Position numbers and translations under genes: made by a program
Shown here: positions 8,544 through 16,319 of the stretch, in pieces
Numbering within the stretch: the stretch's first letter is position 1
Layout of the letters: the number at the start of each line of letters is the position of its first letter
Assembly: GCA_964556755.1 (NCBI GenBank)
Contig: CAZKXI010000008.1
Span: forward strand, 1-64,000
Length of the DNA stretch: 64,000 bases
Source of the DNA: UBA4085 sp964556755
GTDB lineage: Bacteria > Acidobacteriota > Aminicenantia > Aminicenantales > UBA4085
Direction: 5' to 3'
The notes under the pieces: generated by a model
Told to the model about the DNA's origin: nothing
Database searches by the model: none
Seen by the model: only the letters and a program-made list of their open reading frames with translations

Positions 8544-8734
8544 GCGCCGAGAAGACGATCCGCATCACCCTGGTCCGCAGCCTGGTCGGCTACCCCGAGA
8601 CCCAGCGGGTCACGGCCCGCGGCCTCGGCCTGGGCAAGCCCGGCTCCTCGGTCGTCCGGCCCGACAACCCCGGCATCCGGGGCATGGTCCGCAAGATCAT
8701 CCACGTGGTCAAAGTCGAAGAGGTGACGAAATGA
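8540..8734 (+). CDS. rpmD: 50S ribosomal protein L30
   Basis: The 64-residue protein has the L30 ferredoxin-like core: IRITLVRSLVGYPETQRVTA and LGLGKPGSSVVRPDNPGIRGM. Both ends overlap neighbours by 4 nt (rpsE and rplO). Length is normal for bacterial L30 (58-65 aa). Confidence 0.97.
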   Translation: MSAEKTIRITLVRSLVGYPETQRVTARGLGLGKPGSSVVRPDNPGIRGMVRKIIHVVKVEEVTK

Positions 8735-9180
8735 ACCTCAGCACCCTGCAACCCGCCAAGGGATCCCGCAAGGACCGCAAGCGCGTCGGCCGCGGGCCCG
8801 GCTCCGGGCACGGCAAGACGGCCGGGGCCGGCAGCAAGGGCCAGCTCCAGGGCGCCGGCTACTCCCGCAAGTACAGCGCCGAGGGCGGCCAGATGCCCCT
8901 CGTCCGGCGCATCCCCAAGCGCGGCTTCACCAACATCTTCCGGGTCGAGACCGCCGGCATCAACCTGGACCGCCTGGCCGCCCTCAAGGGCGGCGAGGCC
9001 GGCCCGGCCGAGATGGCCGCGGCCCGACTGATCGGCTCGGCCTCCGACCGGGTCAAGATCCTCGGCCGCGGCGAGATCGAGCGGCCGATGACGGTCCGGG
9101 CCCACGCCTTCTCCGCCGCGGCCAAGGCCAAGATCGAGAAGGCCGGAGGACGGGCCGTCCTGATCGAGGTCCGCCCATGA
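8731..9180 (+). CDS. rplO: 50S ribosomal protein L15
   Basis: The 149-residue L15 has the glycine-rich N-terminal extension RVGRGPGSGHGKTAGAG, then GGQMPLVRRIPKRGFTN, and a C-terminal globular domain with FSAAAKAKIEKAGG. L15 is a late 50S assembly hub. It overlaps rpmD and secY by 4 nt each. Confidence 0.98.
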   Translation: MNLSTLQPAKGSRKDRKRVGRGPGSGHGKTAGAGSKGQLQGAGYSRKYSAEGGQMPLVRRIPKRGFTNIFRVETAGINLDRLAALKGGEAGPAEMAAARLIGSASDRVKILGRGEIERPMTVRAHAFSAAAKAKIEKAGGRAVLIEVRP

Positions 9181-10562
9181 TGCTGGACAGCATCCGCAAC
9201 ATCTTCTCCATCCCGGAGCTCCGCAAGCGGGTCATCTTCACCCTGCTGCTGCTGGCCGTCTACCGGCTGGGCGGCCAGATCCCGCTGCCCGGCATCTCCT
9301 CCTCGGCCCTGGCCGAGTTCTGGGCCCAGCAGAAGGGGACCATCCTCGGCTTCATGGACATGTTCTCGGGCTCCTACATGTCCAAGATGACGCTGTTCGC
9401 CCTGGGCATCATGCCCTACATCAGCTCGTCGATCATCCTCCAGCTGCTGACCGTCGTCTGGCCGTACCTGGAGCGGCTGTCCAAGGAGGGCGAGCTGGGT
9501 CGCAAGAAGATCACCCAGTACACCCGCTACGGGACCATCGCCATCTGCCTGATCCAGGGCTGGGGCATCGCCCTCTTCCTGCAGGGCCTGCGCAGCCCCG
9601 GCGGGGCCCGCATCGTGCCCTCGCCCGGCCTGCCCTTCCAGCTGCTGACCGTGCTGACCCTGACCACGGCCACCATCTTCGTCATGTGGCTGGGCGAGCA
9701 GATCTCCGAGCGCGGCATCGGCAACGGAATCTCCCTGATCATCTTCGCCGGCATCGTGGCCCGCTTCCCGTCCGGCGTCAACGAGATCATCCGCGGCCTG
9801 CAGACCGGCTCCTGGAACCCCATCAAGGTCATCATCCTGACGGCCATGATGATCGTGGTCATCGCCTTCATCGTCTACGTCGAGCGGGGCCAGCGGCGCA
9901 TCCCGGTGTCCTACGCCAAGCGGGTGGTCGGGCGCCGCGTCTACGGCGGCCAGAGCACCCACCTGCCGCTGCGGGTCAACACCGGCGGCGTCATCCCCAT
10001 CATCTTCGCCGCCTCGATCATCACCATCCCGGCCACCATCGCCCAGATGATCAAGGTCCCGGCCCTGCAGACGATCGCCCGCCAGTTCAACCTGGGCATG
10101 CCGCTCTACAACCTGGCCTACGTCGCGGCCATCATCTTCTTCACCTACTTCTACGTCTCCATCATCTTCAATCCCAACGACGTGGCCGAGAACCTCCGCA
10201 AGTACGGCGGCTTCATCCCCGGCATCCGGCCGGGCAAGAACACCTCGGACGCCATCGACGAGATCCTGTCCCGCATCACCCTGGTCGGGGCCGTCTACCT
10301 GGCCCTGCTGGCCGTCCTGCCGGAGTTCCTGATGACCGGCTTCAAGGTCCAGTATCTGCCCTGGATCGGCGGCTTCCTGGACCGGATCCTGCCCAGCTGG
10401 TTCACCCAGGGCCTGCAGGTCGACTTCTACTTCGGCGGCACCTCGATCCTGATCGTGGTCGGGGTGGCCATGGATACCCTCCAGCAGATCGAGGCCCAGC
10501 TGGTCATGCGCCACTATGACGGCTTCATGCGCAAGGGCCGGATCAAGGGGAGGCGCGGATGA
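9177..10562 (+). CDS. secY: Protein translocase subunit SecY
   Basis: The 461-residue integral membrane protein is the pore of the SecYEG channel. QIPLPGIS and FALGIMPYISSSIILQLL are the conserved TM1/plug and TM2 segments, and further hydrophobic stretches give about ten helices. The cytoplasmic loop NPNDVAENLRKYGGFIPGIR before the last helices is the SecA/ribosome contact. It overlaps rplO and adk by 4 nt. Confidence 0.98.
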   Translation: MMLDSIRNIFSIPELRKRVIFTLLLLAVYRLGGQIPLPGISSSALAEFWAQQKGTILGFMDMFSGSYMSKMTLFALGIMPYISSSIILQLLTVVWPYLERLSKEGELGRKKITQYTRYGTIAICLIQGWGIALFLQGLRSPGGARIVPSPGLPFQLLTVLTLTTATIFVMWLGEQISERGIGNGISLIIFAGIVARFPSGVNEIIRGLQTGSWNPIKVIILTAMMIVVIAFIVYVERGQRRIPVSYAKRVVGRRVYGGQSTHLPLRVNTGGVIPIIFAASIITIPATIAQMIKVPALQTIARQFNLGMPLYNLAYVAAIIFFTYFYVSIIFNPNDVAENLRKYGGFIPGIRPGKNTSDAIDEILSRITLVGAVYLALLAVLPEFLMTGFKVQYLPWIGGFLDRILPSWFTQGLQVDFYFGGTSILIVVGVAMDTLQQIEAQLVMRHYDGFMRKGRIKGRRG

Positions 10563-11224
10563 GGATCGTCCTCTTCGGCGCGCCGGGCAGCGGCAAGGGC
10601 ACCCTGGGCGGCCTGATCGAGTCCGCCTACGGGTTCCCCCGCATCTCCACCGGCGACCTTCTCCGGAAGGCCGTCCGCGAGGGGACGCCGCTGGGCCGGC
10701 AAGCCGAGGGGATCATGGCCGGCGGCGGCCTGGTCCCGGACGAGGTCGTCACGGCCATCGTCCGCGAGCGCATCGCCGGGCCGGACTGCCGGGCCGGCTA
10801 CGTCCTGGACGGCTATCCCCGGACCGTCGCCCAGGCCGAGGCCTTGGCGGCCATCGACGGCGGCCGGCGGGAGCTGGTCGTCTCTCTCGAGGTCGGCTTG
10901 GAATCGCTGGTCGAGCGCCTGTCCGGTCGCCTGGTCTGCCCATCCTGCGCCTCCGTCTTCCACCGGACCCGCCAAGCCCCGCGTCAGGCCGGCCTCTGCG
11001 ACGCCTGCGGGGCGGGCCTGCGAACGCGCCCGGACGACGCGCCCGAGGTGGTCCGGGAGCGGATCCGGGTCTACGAGACGGCCACGGCGCCGCTCAAGGC
11101 CTGGTACCGGGAGCGCTCGGACTTCCGGGAGGTCGACGGCGAGGGGCCGGTGGCCCAGGTCTTCGTTCGCGTCGACGCCGTCCTGCGTCAAGCCGGGGCC
11201 GTCCCGGTCGGAGGCGGCCGGTGA
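10559..11224 (+). CDS. adk: Adenylate kinase, zinc-type LID
   Basis: This 221-residue enzyme converts ATP and AMP to two ADP. The P-loop FGAPGSGKGT is at residues 6-15 and GYVLDGYPRTVAQA follows the AMP site. The LID has four cysteines in two CxxC pairs (CPSC and CDAC), as in zinc-stabilised adenylate kinases. secY-adk-map-infA order is the usual one outside Proteobacteria. It shares GTGA with map. Confidence 0.97.
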   Translation: MRIVLFGAPGSGKGTLGGLIESAYGFPRISTGDLLRKAVREGTPLGRQAEGIMAGGGLVPDEVVTAIVRERIAGPDCRAGYVLDGYPRTVAQAEALAAIDGGRRELVVSLEVGLESLVERLSGRLVCPSCASVFHRTRQAPRQAGLCDACGAGLRTRPDDAPEVVRERIRVYETATAPLKAWYRERSDFREVDGEGPVAQVFVRVDAVLRQAGAVPVGGGR

Positions 11225-12012
11225 TCGTCTACAAGACCGATCCGGAGATCGAGGCCATGGCCGCCTCCGGGCGCATCGTCGGCCTGATCCTGGACGAGCT
11301 CGGGCGGATGATCGCCCCCGGCGTGCGGACCATCGACCTGGACGCCGAGGCCGAGAAGCGGGCCCGCCAGCTGGGCGCCAAGCCGGCCTTCAAGGGCTAC
11401 CGCGGCTATCCCGGCTCGGTCTGCATCTCGATCAACGAGGAGATCATCCACGGCATCCCCTCGGCCCGGGCCCTGCGCGAAGGCGACTTGGTCAGCCTCG
11501 ACTTCGGGGTGTCCTACGAGGGCTTCTACGGCGACGCCGCCCGCAGCTTCCCGGTCGGGCGGGTCAGCCCGCTGGCCGAGCGGCTGATCGCGGCGGCCCG
11601 CGACTCCTTCCAGGCCGGCCTGGGAGCCATGGTCGAGGGCGGCCACGTCTCGGACATCTCCAGCGCCGTCCAGCGCCGGGTCGAGGCCGAGGGCTTCTCG
11701 GTCATCCGCTCCTTCGTCGGGCACGGCATCGGCCACGCCCTGCACGAGGAGCCCCAGGTGCCCAACTTCGGGCCGCCCGGGCGGGGGCCGCGCCTGCGCC
11801 GGGGGCTGGTCCTGGCCGTCGAGCCGATGATCGCGGCCGGCGGCTGGGACGTGGACATCCTGGACGACGGCTGGACGGCGGTCACCCGCGACCGCAGCCT
11901 GGCCGCCCACTACGAGGAGACCGTGGCCCTGACCGCGGCCGGACCGGTCATCCTGACCCGGGGCGGGGCCCCGGTCCCGGATGCCCGAAGCAAGGAGCTG
12001 CCGCATGCCTAA
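11221..12012 (+). CDS. map: Methionine aminopeptidase, type I
   Basis: The 263-residue enzyme removes the initiator Met. Metal ligands are visible in order: the Asp of SLDFGVSYEGFYGD (two Asp), His in GHGIGHALHE, Glu in EPMI and Glu in YEETVALT. The substrate His lies in NEEIIHGIP. The GTG start overlaps the adk stop. The C-terminus extends some 20 residues past the last ligand strand and overlaps infA by 8 nt. Confidence 0.97.
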   Translation: MIVYKTDPEIEAMAASGRIVGLILDELGRMIAPGVRTIDLDAEAEKRARQLGAKPAFKGYRGYPGSVCISINEEIIHGIPSARALREGDLVSLDFGVSYEGFYGDAARSFPVGRVSPLAERLIAAARDSFQAGLGAMVEGGHVSDISSAVQRRVEAEGFSVIRSFVGHGIGHALHEEPQVPNFGPPGRGPRLRRGLVLAVEPMIAAGGWDVDILDDGWTAVTRDRSLAAHYEETVALTAAGPVILTRGGAPVPDARSKELPHA

Positions 12013-12223
12013 AGAGGACGTCTTCGAGGCCGAGGGCACGGTCCTGGAGACCCTGCCGAACGCCATGTTCCGGGTCGAGCTGGCCAACAAGCACCGCATC
12101 CTGGCCCACATCTCGGGCAAGATGAGAAAGCACTTCATCCGGATCCTCCCGGGGGACAAGGTCCTGGTCGAGATCTCGCCCTACGACCTGACCAAGGGAC
12201 GGATCACCTACCGATTCAAATAA
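12005..12223 (+). CDS. infA: Translation initiation factor IF-1
   Basis: With ATG 12005 the product is 72 residues, the standard IF-1 length. MPKEDVFEAEGTVLETLPNA and HISGKMRKHFIRILPGDKV form the OB-fold that occupies the 30S A site. An in-frame upstream ATG at 11981 lies inside map and adds eight non-conserved residues, so it was not used. Confidence 0.97.
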   Translation: MPKEDVFEAEGTVLETLPNAMFRVELANKHRILAHISGKMRKHFIRILPGDKVLVEISPYDLTKGRITYRFK

Positions 12224-12234
12224 GGACGGGTCGC

Positions 12235-12348
12235 ATGAAAGTACGAGCTTCGGTCAAGAAGATCTGCCGGAACTGCAAGATCATCCGGCGCAAAGGCAGC
12301 GTCATCGTGATCTGCAGCAACCCCCGGCACAAGCAGCGGCAAGGATAA
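12235..12348 (+). CDS. rpmJ: 50S ribosomal protein L36 (zinc form)
   Basis: A 37-codon gene reads MKVRASVKKICRNCKIIRRK and ends with RHKQRQG. Cys11, Cys14, Cys27 and His32 make the zinc ribbon of the C+ form of L36. A GGACGGGTCGC stretch gives the ribosome binding site after infA. The infA-rpmJ-rpsM order supports the call. Confidence 0.96.
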   Translation: MKVRASVKKICRNCKIIRRKGSVIVICSNPRHKQRQG

Positions 12349-12360
12349 GGCGAGGTACCC

Positions 12361-12741
12361 ATGGCACGCATCGCAGGCATCAACCTTCCCCCCGAGAAGC
12401 GGATCGAGATCGGCCTGACCTACATCTACGGCATCGGCCGGGCCAAGTCGGTGGCCGTCCTCGAGGAAGCCAAGATCGACAAGAACAAGAAGGTCAAGGC
12501 CCTCAGCGAGGACGAGGTCAACAAGATCCGCCAGATCATCGAGAAGCGCGAGAAGATCGAAGGCGACCTCCGCAAGGACGTCAGCCAGAACATCAAGCGG
12601 CTGATCGACATCGGCAGCTACCGCGGCATGCGCCACAAGAGGAAGCTGCCCGTCCGCGGCCAGCGGACCAAGACCAACGCCCGGACCCGCAAGGGCCCGC
12701 GCGGGCACTCGATCAAGAAGATGAAGGCCCCGGCCAAGTAA
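12361..12741 (+). CDS. rpsM: 30S ribosomal protein S13
   Basis: The 126-residue protein begins MARIAGINLPPEKRIEIGL and has the helix-two-turn-helix YIYGIGRAKSV. The conserved segment SYRGMRHKRKLPVRGQRTKT is followed by a basic tail. S13 forms bridges B1a and B1b with the 50S. It opens the alpha block 12 nt after rpmJ. Confidence 0.98.
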   Translation: MARIAGINLPPEKRIEIGLTYIYGIGRAKSVAVLEEAKIDKNKKVKALSEDEVNKIRQIIEKREKIEGDLRKDVSQNIKRLIDIGSYRGMRHKRKLPVRGQRTKTNARTRKGPRGHSIKKMKAPAK

Positions 12742-12759
12742 GAGCGAAAGGAGTCCGTG

Positions 12760-13155
12760 ATGGCCAGCAAGCCCAAAGCCAAGACCAAGAAGAAGAAGGT
12801 CCGCCGCGACATCGGCTACGGCGTCGCCCATATCCAGTCGACCTTCAACAACACCATCATCACCATCACCGACGGCCAAGGGGCCTCCGTCTGCTGGACG
12901 AGCTCCGGCACGGTCGGCTTCAAGGGGGCCCGCAAGGGCACGCCCTTCGCCGCCCAGCTGGCCGGCAAGGAGGCCGCCGTCAAGGCCCGCGACTTCGGCG
13001 TCCGGACGGTCGACGTCCGGGTCAAGGGCCCCGGAGCGGGCCGCGAGTCGGCCATCCGCTCGCTGCAGGCCGGCGGCCTGGAGATCAAGTCCATCAAGGA
13101 CGTGACTCCCATCCCCCACAACGGCTGCCGGGTCTGCCGCCGCCGCCGGGTCTAA
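12760..13155 (+). CDS. rpsK: 30S ribosomal protein S11
   Basis: The 131-residue S11 has a lysine-rich N-terminus, then VAHIQSTFNNTIITITDGQG and GPGAGRESAIRSLQAGGLE, and ends HNGCRVCRRRRV. ATG 12760 is 6 nt after AAAGGAG; a GTG 3 nt earlier was rejected on spacing. Although bacterial S11 can carry an isoaspartate, that cannot be judged from sequence. Confidence 0.97.
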   Translation: MASKPKAKTKKKKVRRDIGYGVAHIQSTFNNTIITITDGQGASVCWTSSGTVGFKGARKGTPFAAQLAGKEAAVKARDFGVRTVDVRVKGPGAGRESAIRSLQAGGLEIKSIKDVTPIPHNGCRVCRRRRV

Positions 13156-13167
13156 GGAGATCCATCC

Positions 13168-13794
13168 ATGTCGAGATACAGCGAACCCATCTGCCGGCTG
13201 TGCCGGGTGGAGAAGACCAAGCTCTTCCTCAAGGGCGACAAGTGCCTGTCCGACAAGTGCCCCGTCGAGCGCCGGGCCTACCCCCCGGGTCAGCACGGCC
13301 GGGCCCGCCGGCGGGTCCTGGGCTACGGGCTGCAGCTGCGTGAGAAGCAGAAGATGAAGCGCTACTACGGCATGTCCGAGAAGCAGTTCCACCTCTTCTT
13401 CGTCCGGGCCGAGGCCCAGAAGGGCGTCACCGGCGAGACCCTGCTGCAGATGCTGGAGCGGCGCCTGGACAACGTCCTGTTCATCGCCGGCTTCGCCCTG
13501 TCCCGGGCCCACGCCCGGCAGCTGGTCGGGCACGGCCACGTCCAGGTCAACGACCGCCGGGTCGGAGTGCCTTCGGCCATGGTCAAGGCCGGCGACGTGA
13601 TCAGCTTCCGGGCCCGCTCGGTCAAGTCCGAGGACCTCAAGGCGGTCGCCGAAGCCCACGCCGGCAAGACCATCCCCAGCTGGCTGGAGGTCAACCGGCC
13701 CGAGCTGACCGCCCGGGTGGCCAGCCTGCCGACCCGCGCCGACGTGACCCTGCCCGTCGAGGAGCACATGGTCGTCGAGCTCTACTCCAAGTGA
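13168..13794 (+). CDS. rpsD: 30S ribosomal protein S4, zinc-binding form
   Basis: The 208-residue S4 has cysteines at positions 9, 12, 26 and 31, the same positions as the zinc-binding S4 of Thermus. The S4 RNA-binding domain (RRLDNVLFIAGFALSRAHAR then QLVGHGHVQVND) follows. S4 nucleates 30S assembly and in E. coli represses the alpha operon; no pseudoknot leader was identified here. Confidence 0.98.
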   Translation: MSRYSEPICRLCRVEKTKLFLKGDKCLSDKCPVERRAYPPGQHGRARRRVLGYGLQLREKQKMKRYYGMSEKQFHLFFVRAEAQKGVTGETLLQMLERRLDNVLFIAGFALSRAHARQLVGHGHVQVNDRRVGVPSAMVKAGDVISFRARSVKSEDLKAVAEAHAGKTIPSWLEVNRPELTARVASLPTRADVTLPVEEHMVVELYSK

Positions 13795-13837
13795 GGGAGC
13801 CGGCGCTGAATACGGGGGCCCGTCCAAGGAGGACACC

Positions 13838-14866
13838 ATGAGCGAAATCACGTTCCAGAGACCGAAGTTCCTGGAGTGCGACTACGAGACCCTGACGGCC
13901 AACTACGGCAAGTTCACCGCCCAGCCCTTCGAGCGGGGCTTCGCCATCACCGTCGGCAACGCCCTGCGGCGGATCCTGCTGTCGTCCATCCCGGGCGCGG
14001 CCATCACCTCCGTCCGCATCGCCGGCGTGCTGCACGAGTTCTCGACCATCCCCGGGGTGGTCGAGGACGTCACCGACGTGCTGCTGAACCTCAAGAGCAT
14101 CCCGCTCAAGCTGGAGGGCGCCGAGGGCAAGACCATGACCCTCAAGATCGAGGGCCCGGCCATCGTCACGGCGGCCGACATCGTCCACGACGGCGACGTC
14201 GAGATCCTGGACACGACCGTGGCCATCGCCTCGGTCGACAAGGACGGGACGCTGGACGCCGAGATGACGGTCCGCAACAACCGCGGTTACATCCCGGCCG
14301 ACCAGAACTTCGACGAGACGGCCAGCATCGACACCATCCCGCTGGACTCGTCCCACTCGCCGATCCGCAAGGTCAACTATCGGGTCGAGCCGGCCCGGGT
14401 GGGCAAGCGGATCGACTACGAGAGCCTGACCCTGGAGGTCTGGACGACCGGAGCCGTGGCCCCCATCGAGGCGGTGGCCCGGGCGGCCAAGATCCTGCGC
14501 GACCACCTGGTCATCTTCCTCAACATCGTCGACGAGCCCCTCGACCGGGAGCCGGCCGCGGCCAAGCGGGAGATCCCCTACATGGGCCAGATCGACACCC
14601 TGTCCAAGCCGATCGAGCACCTCGAGCTGAGCGTCCGCTCCAACAACTGCCTGCGCTCGGCCGGCATCGAGAGGATCTACGAGCTCGTCCAGAAGACCGA
14701 GGACGAGCTGCTGAAGACCAAGAACTTCGGCCGCAAGTCCCTGGGCGAGATCAAGGAGAAGCTGACCGCCCTGGAGCTGGGCCTGAACATCGACCTCCAC
14801 CCCAAGCTGGTCGAGCGGATCAAGGGCGAGACCGGGGTGGAGCCCAAGAAGGAGCCGGAAGAATGA
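13838..14866 (+). CDS. rpoA: DNA-directed RNA polymerase subunit alpha
   Basis: This is a 342-residue alpha subunit. The N-terminal dimerisation domain contains FAITVGNALRRILLSSIPG. The C-terminal domain (from about residue 255) contains LELSVRSNNCLRSAGI and TKNFGRKSLGEIKEKL, the DNA UP-element binding helices. A GGAGG lies just before the ATG. The TGA overlaps the ATG of rplQ. Confidence 0.98.
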   Translation: MSEITFQRPKFLECDYETLTANYGKFTAQPFERGFAITVGNALRRILLSSIPGAAITSVRIAGVLHEFSTIPGVVEDVTDVLLNLKSIPLKLEGAEGKTMTLKIEGPAIVTAADIVHDGDVEILDTTVAIASVDKDGTLDAEMTVRNNRGYIPADQNFDETASIDTIPLDSSHSPIRKVNYRVEPARVGKRIDYESLTLEVWTTGAVAPIEAVARAAKILRDHLVIFLNIVDEPLDREPAAAKREIPYMGQIDTLSKPIEHLELSVRSNNCLRSAGIERIYELVQKTEDELLKTKNFGRKSLGEIKEKLTALELGLNIDLHPKLVERIKGETGVEPKKEPEE

Positions 14867-15306
14867 GGCATATGCTGAAGGGCCGCAAGCTGCGGCGCAC
14901 CACGGCCCACCGGGAGGCGCTCCTGCGCAACCTGGTGACGTCCCTGATCGACAAGGAGCGGGTGACGACCACCACGGCCAAGGCCAAGGAGGCCCGGCCG
15001 CTGGCCGAGAAGATGATCACCCTGGGCAAGGCGGGCACCCTGCACGCCCGCCGCCAGGCGCTTCAAGTCCTGTACAAGGAGTCGACGGCGGTCCGCCTGT
15101 TCGACGTCGTCGCCCCCCGCTTCAGCGAGCGCCCGGGCGGCTACACCCGGATCGTCAAGATCGGCCCCCGCAAGGGCGACGGGGCCGAGATGGCCGTCCT
15201 GGAGCTGCTGGGAGCCGAGTACAAGAAGCGCGACAAGAAGAAGAAGGACGAGAAGTCCCCCAAGCCCAAGCCGGCCCGCTCGGCCAAGGCGCCCAAGAAG
15301 GACTGA
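14863..15306 (+). CDS. rplQ: 50S ribosomal protein L17 with lysine-rich tail
   Basis: The 147-residue protein starts MRHMLKGRKLRRTTAHREAL, the L17 signature, and has TRIVKIGPRKGDGAEMAVLE in the core. Normal L17 is 115-130 aa. The last 30 residues are mostly Lys, Pro and Ala (KKRDKKKKDEKSPKPKP) and are probably a disordered RNA-binding tail. It starts at the ATGA overlap with rpoA and is the last gene of the cluster. Confidence 0.97.
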   Translation: MRHMLKGRKLRRTTAHREALLRNLVTSLIDKERVTTTTAKAKEARPLAEKMITLGKAGTLHARRQALQVLYKESTAVRLFDVVAPRFSERPGGYTRIVKIGPRKGDGAEMAVLELLGAEYKKRDKKKKDEKSPKPKPARSAKAPKKD

Positions 15307-15329
15307 GTCCGCCCCCTATCGTCCCGCCT

Positions 15330-15364
15330 CCCCGCCTCTCCCGCGAGAGGCGGGGATTTTTTTT
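15330..15364 (+). terminator. Intrinsic terminator of the ribosomal supercluster
   Basis: A perfect 11-bp stem (15330-15340 pairing with 15345-15355) with a 4-nt CCGC loop is followed by one A and eight T residues (15357-15364). It lies 23 nt after the rplQ stop and is the only textbook intrinsic terminator seen in the window. The next element begins directly after the T-tract. Confidence 0.95.
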
Positions 15365-15420
15365 GGCTCTTCGCCAATTTCCGGGAAACCAAGCGATTCG
15401 GGGTACACCGTCGGGGGCGA
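15365..15420. repeat. Left inverted arm of the 428-bp element
   Basis: This arm begins GGCTCTTCGCCAATTTCCGG. It pairs with 15740-15792 in inverted orientation, most tightly over the first 25 bases, with one unpaired base on each side. It lies flush against the T-tract of the rplQ terminator. Confidence 0.85.
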
Positions 15421-15739
15421 CGGAGCCGTAGGCCGTGATCGGATCGTGATGAATCAACTGCCTCGGGGGGGATAAAAACGGCCTATGGTCGGCCGACGGC
15501 GGAGAAGCGCCGGTTGAGCCCGTGTCGGCCGCCACTCAATGGAGAGCTACGGGCGAGATCGAGCTAGGACTCCACGGTCCCATCAGGACATAGGTGCGGG
15601 CTCAACCAAGCCGTCCTCGCGGAGACTGATGAAGCATCCGTCTCAACGAGGGCTGCGCAAGCTCCGCCGGGACGACTAAGGCCCGCCGAGAGCGAGGCCG
15701 TTCATAGTCAGCTACGGACTGATCGCGGGCCTTGTACCC

Positions 15740-15792
15740 TCGCCCTCGAGGGTATACCTTGAACCGCGTTTCCCGGAATTGGGCGAAGAGCC
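15740..15792. repeat. Right inverted arm of the 428-bp element
   Basis: This arm ends in GGAATTGGGCGAAGAGCC, the near-exact reverse complement of the left end. It is followed directly by TTTTT at 15793-15797, which could work as a terminator with the hairpin formed by the two arms. Confidence 0.85.
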
Positions 15793-15818
15793 TTTTTGGG
15801 GGGCCTCCCGCTCCCGGC

Positions 15819-15847
15819 TTGACGCGGGAGGGCGGGGGCCGTCTAAT
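15819..15847 (+). promoter_or_regulatory. Promoter for the small secreted protein gene (leaderless)
   Basis: TTGACG at 15819-15824, a 17-nt spacer and TCTAAT at 15842-15847 match the housekeeping consensus at 5 of 6 in both boxes. The expected start of transcription falls at or next to the GTG at 15855, so the mRNA would have almost no leader. Confidence 0.65.
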
Positions 15848-15854
15848 AGGGGCC

Positions 15855-16307
15855 GTGAGACGCCTCGCCCCGGCCGCCCTGGCGGCCGTCCTGCTGGCCG
15901 CTTCGCCCGACTGCGTCCGCATCCTGCCCAAAGACCGGCCCGAGCCGCCGGCCGCGGCGATCGATCGCCACGTCCTTTGCGCCTCCGTCAAGACGACGGA
16001 AGGCTGGGCCGAGCCCGGCCCCGACGCCGCCGCCTTCAGCCGCGGCCCGGACGCGGCCGTCCATTCCTTCCTCGAGCTGCGCGGGGTGCGCGGCCGGCAC
16101 GAGGCGGCCTGGCGCTGGTACGGCCCTTCGGGCCTGCTGATCAGGGCGTCCGACCCGGTTGGGATCGGGGAGGACGGCCGGACCTACGCCCGCTATATCG
16201 CCTGGGACAAGCTGGCCCTTCACGAGGGCCGCGAGCCGGGCTTCTGGACGGTGGCGGTGCTCATCGACGGCCGGCTGGCCTCGTCCCGCTCCTTTGAGAT
16301 CCGCTGA
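15855..16307 (+). CDS. Small secreted protein of unknown function
   Basis: The frame is open from 15732, but the part before 15855 lies in the palindromic element. The GTG at 15855 gives a 150-residue protein with a normal signal peptide: RRLAPAALAAVLLAASPDC. The cysteine after it lacks a canonical lipobox. The mature part has a WRWYGPSGLLIR strand and ends with FWTVAVLIDGRLASSRSFEI, a pattern seen at the end of small beta-sandwich domains in secreted proteins. No family can be named. A well-formed promoter sits just before the start codon. It converges with the mltD gene, with 12 nt between stops. Confidence 0.7.
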   Translation: MRRLAPAALAAVLLAASPDCVRILPKDRPEPPAAAIDRHVLCASVKTTEGWAEPGPDAAAFSRGPDAAVHSFLELRGVRGRHEAAWRWYGPSGLLIRASDPVGIGEDGRTYARYIAWDKLALHEGREPGFWTVAVLIDGRLASSRSFEIR

Positions 16308-16319
16308 GGCGGCCCCGGA

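Larger units (their letters stand above)
15365..15792. mobile_element. 428-bp palindrome-bounded element: MITE-like or large structured RNA, unclassified
   Basis: The left arm (15365-15420) and right arm (15740-15792) are imperfect inverted repeats. The outer 25 bases pair at about 24 positions, and inside that 22 of 28 aligned bases still match. The ends read GGCTCTTCGCC inward, which resembles terminal repeats of ISL3-family insertion sequences, whose target duplications are 8 bp. Here the flanks are T8 on the left and TTTTTGGG on the right, so a duplication is only partly supported. The interior has no plausible protein but several helices: 11 bp perfect (15512-15522 with 15597-15607), 9 bp perfect (15678-15686 with 15725-15733), and a 14-bp hairpin with symmetric internal loops (15615-15651). 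TTTTT follows the right arm, so on the plus strand it could also end a transcript. Confidence 0.6.

Noticed and set aside
15305..15535. Minus-strand coding frame after rplQ
   Set aside because: It reads through the terminator hairpin and the inverted arm and has no motif.
15365..15797. RNase P RNA, tmRNA, SRP RNA or 6S RNA
   Set aside because: The ends pair as in RNase P, but GAGGAAAGTC-type and other conserved core sequences are absent; no tRNA-like acceptor, GGAAGCA loop or 6S bubble was found.
15357..15800. Clean 8-bp target duplication around the 428-bp element
   Set aside because: Flanks are T8 and TTTTTGGG; only five bases agree and the left run is part of the terminator.
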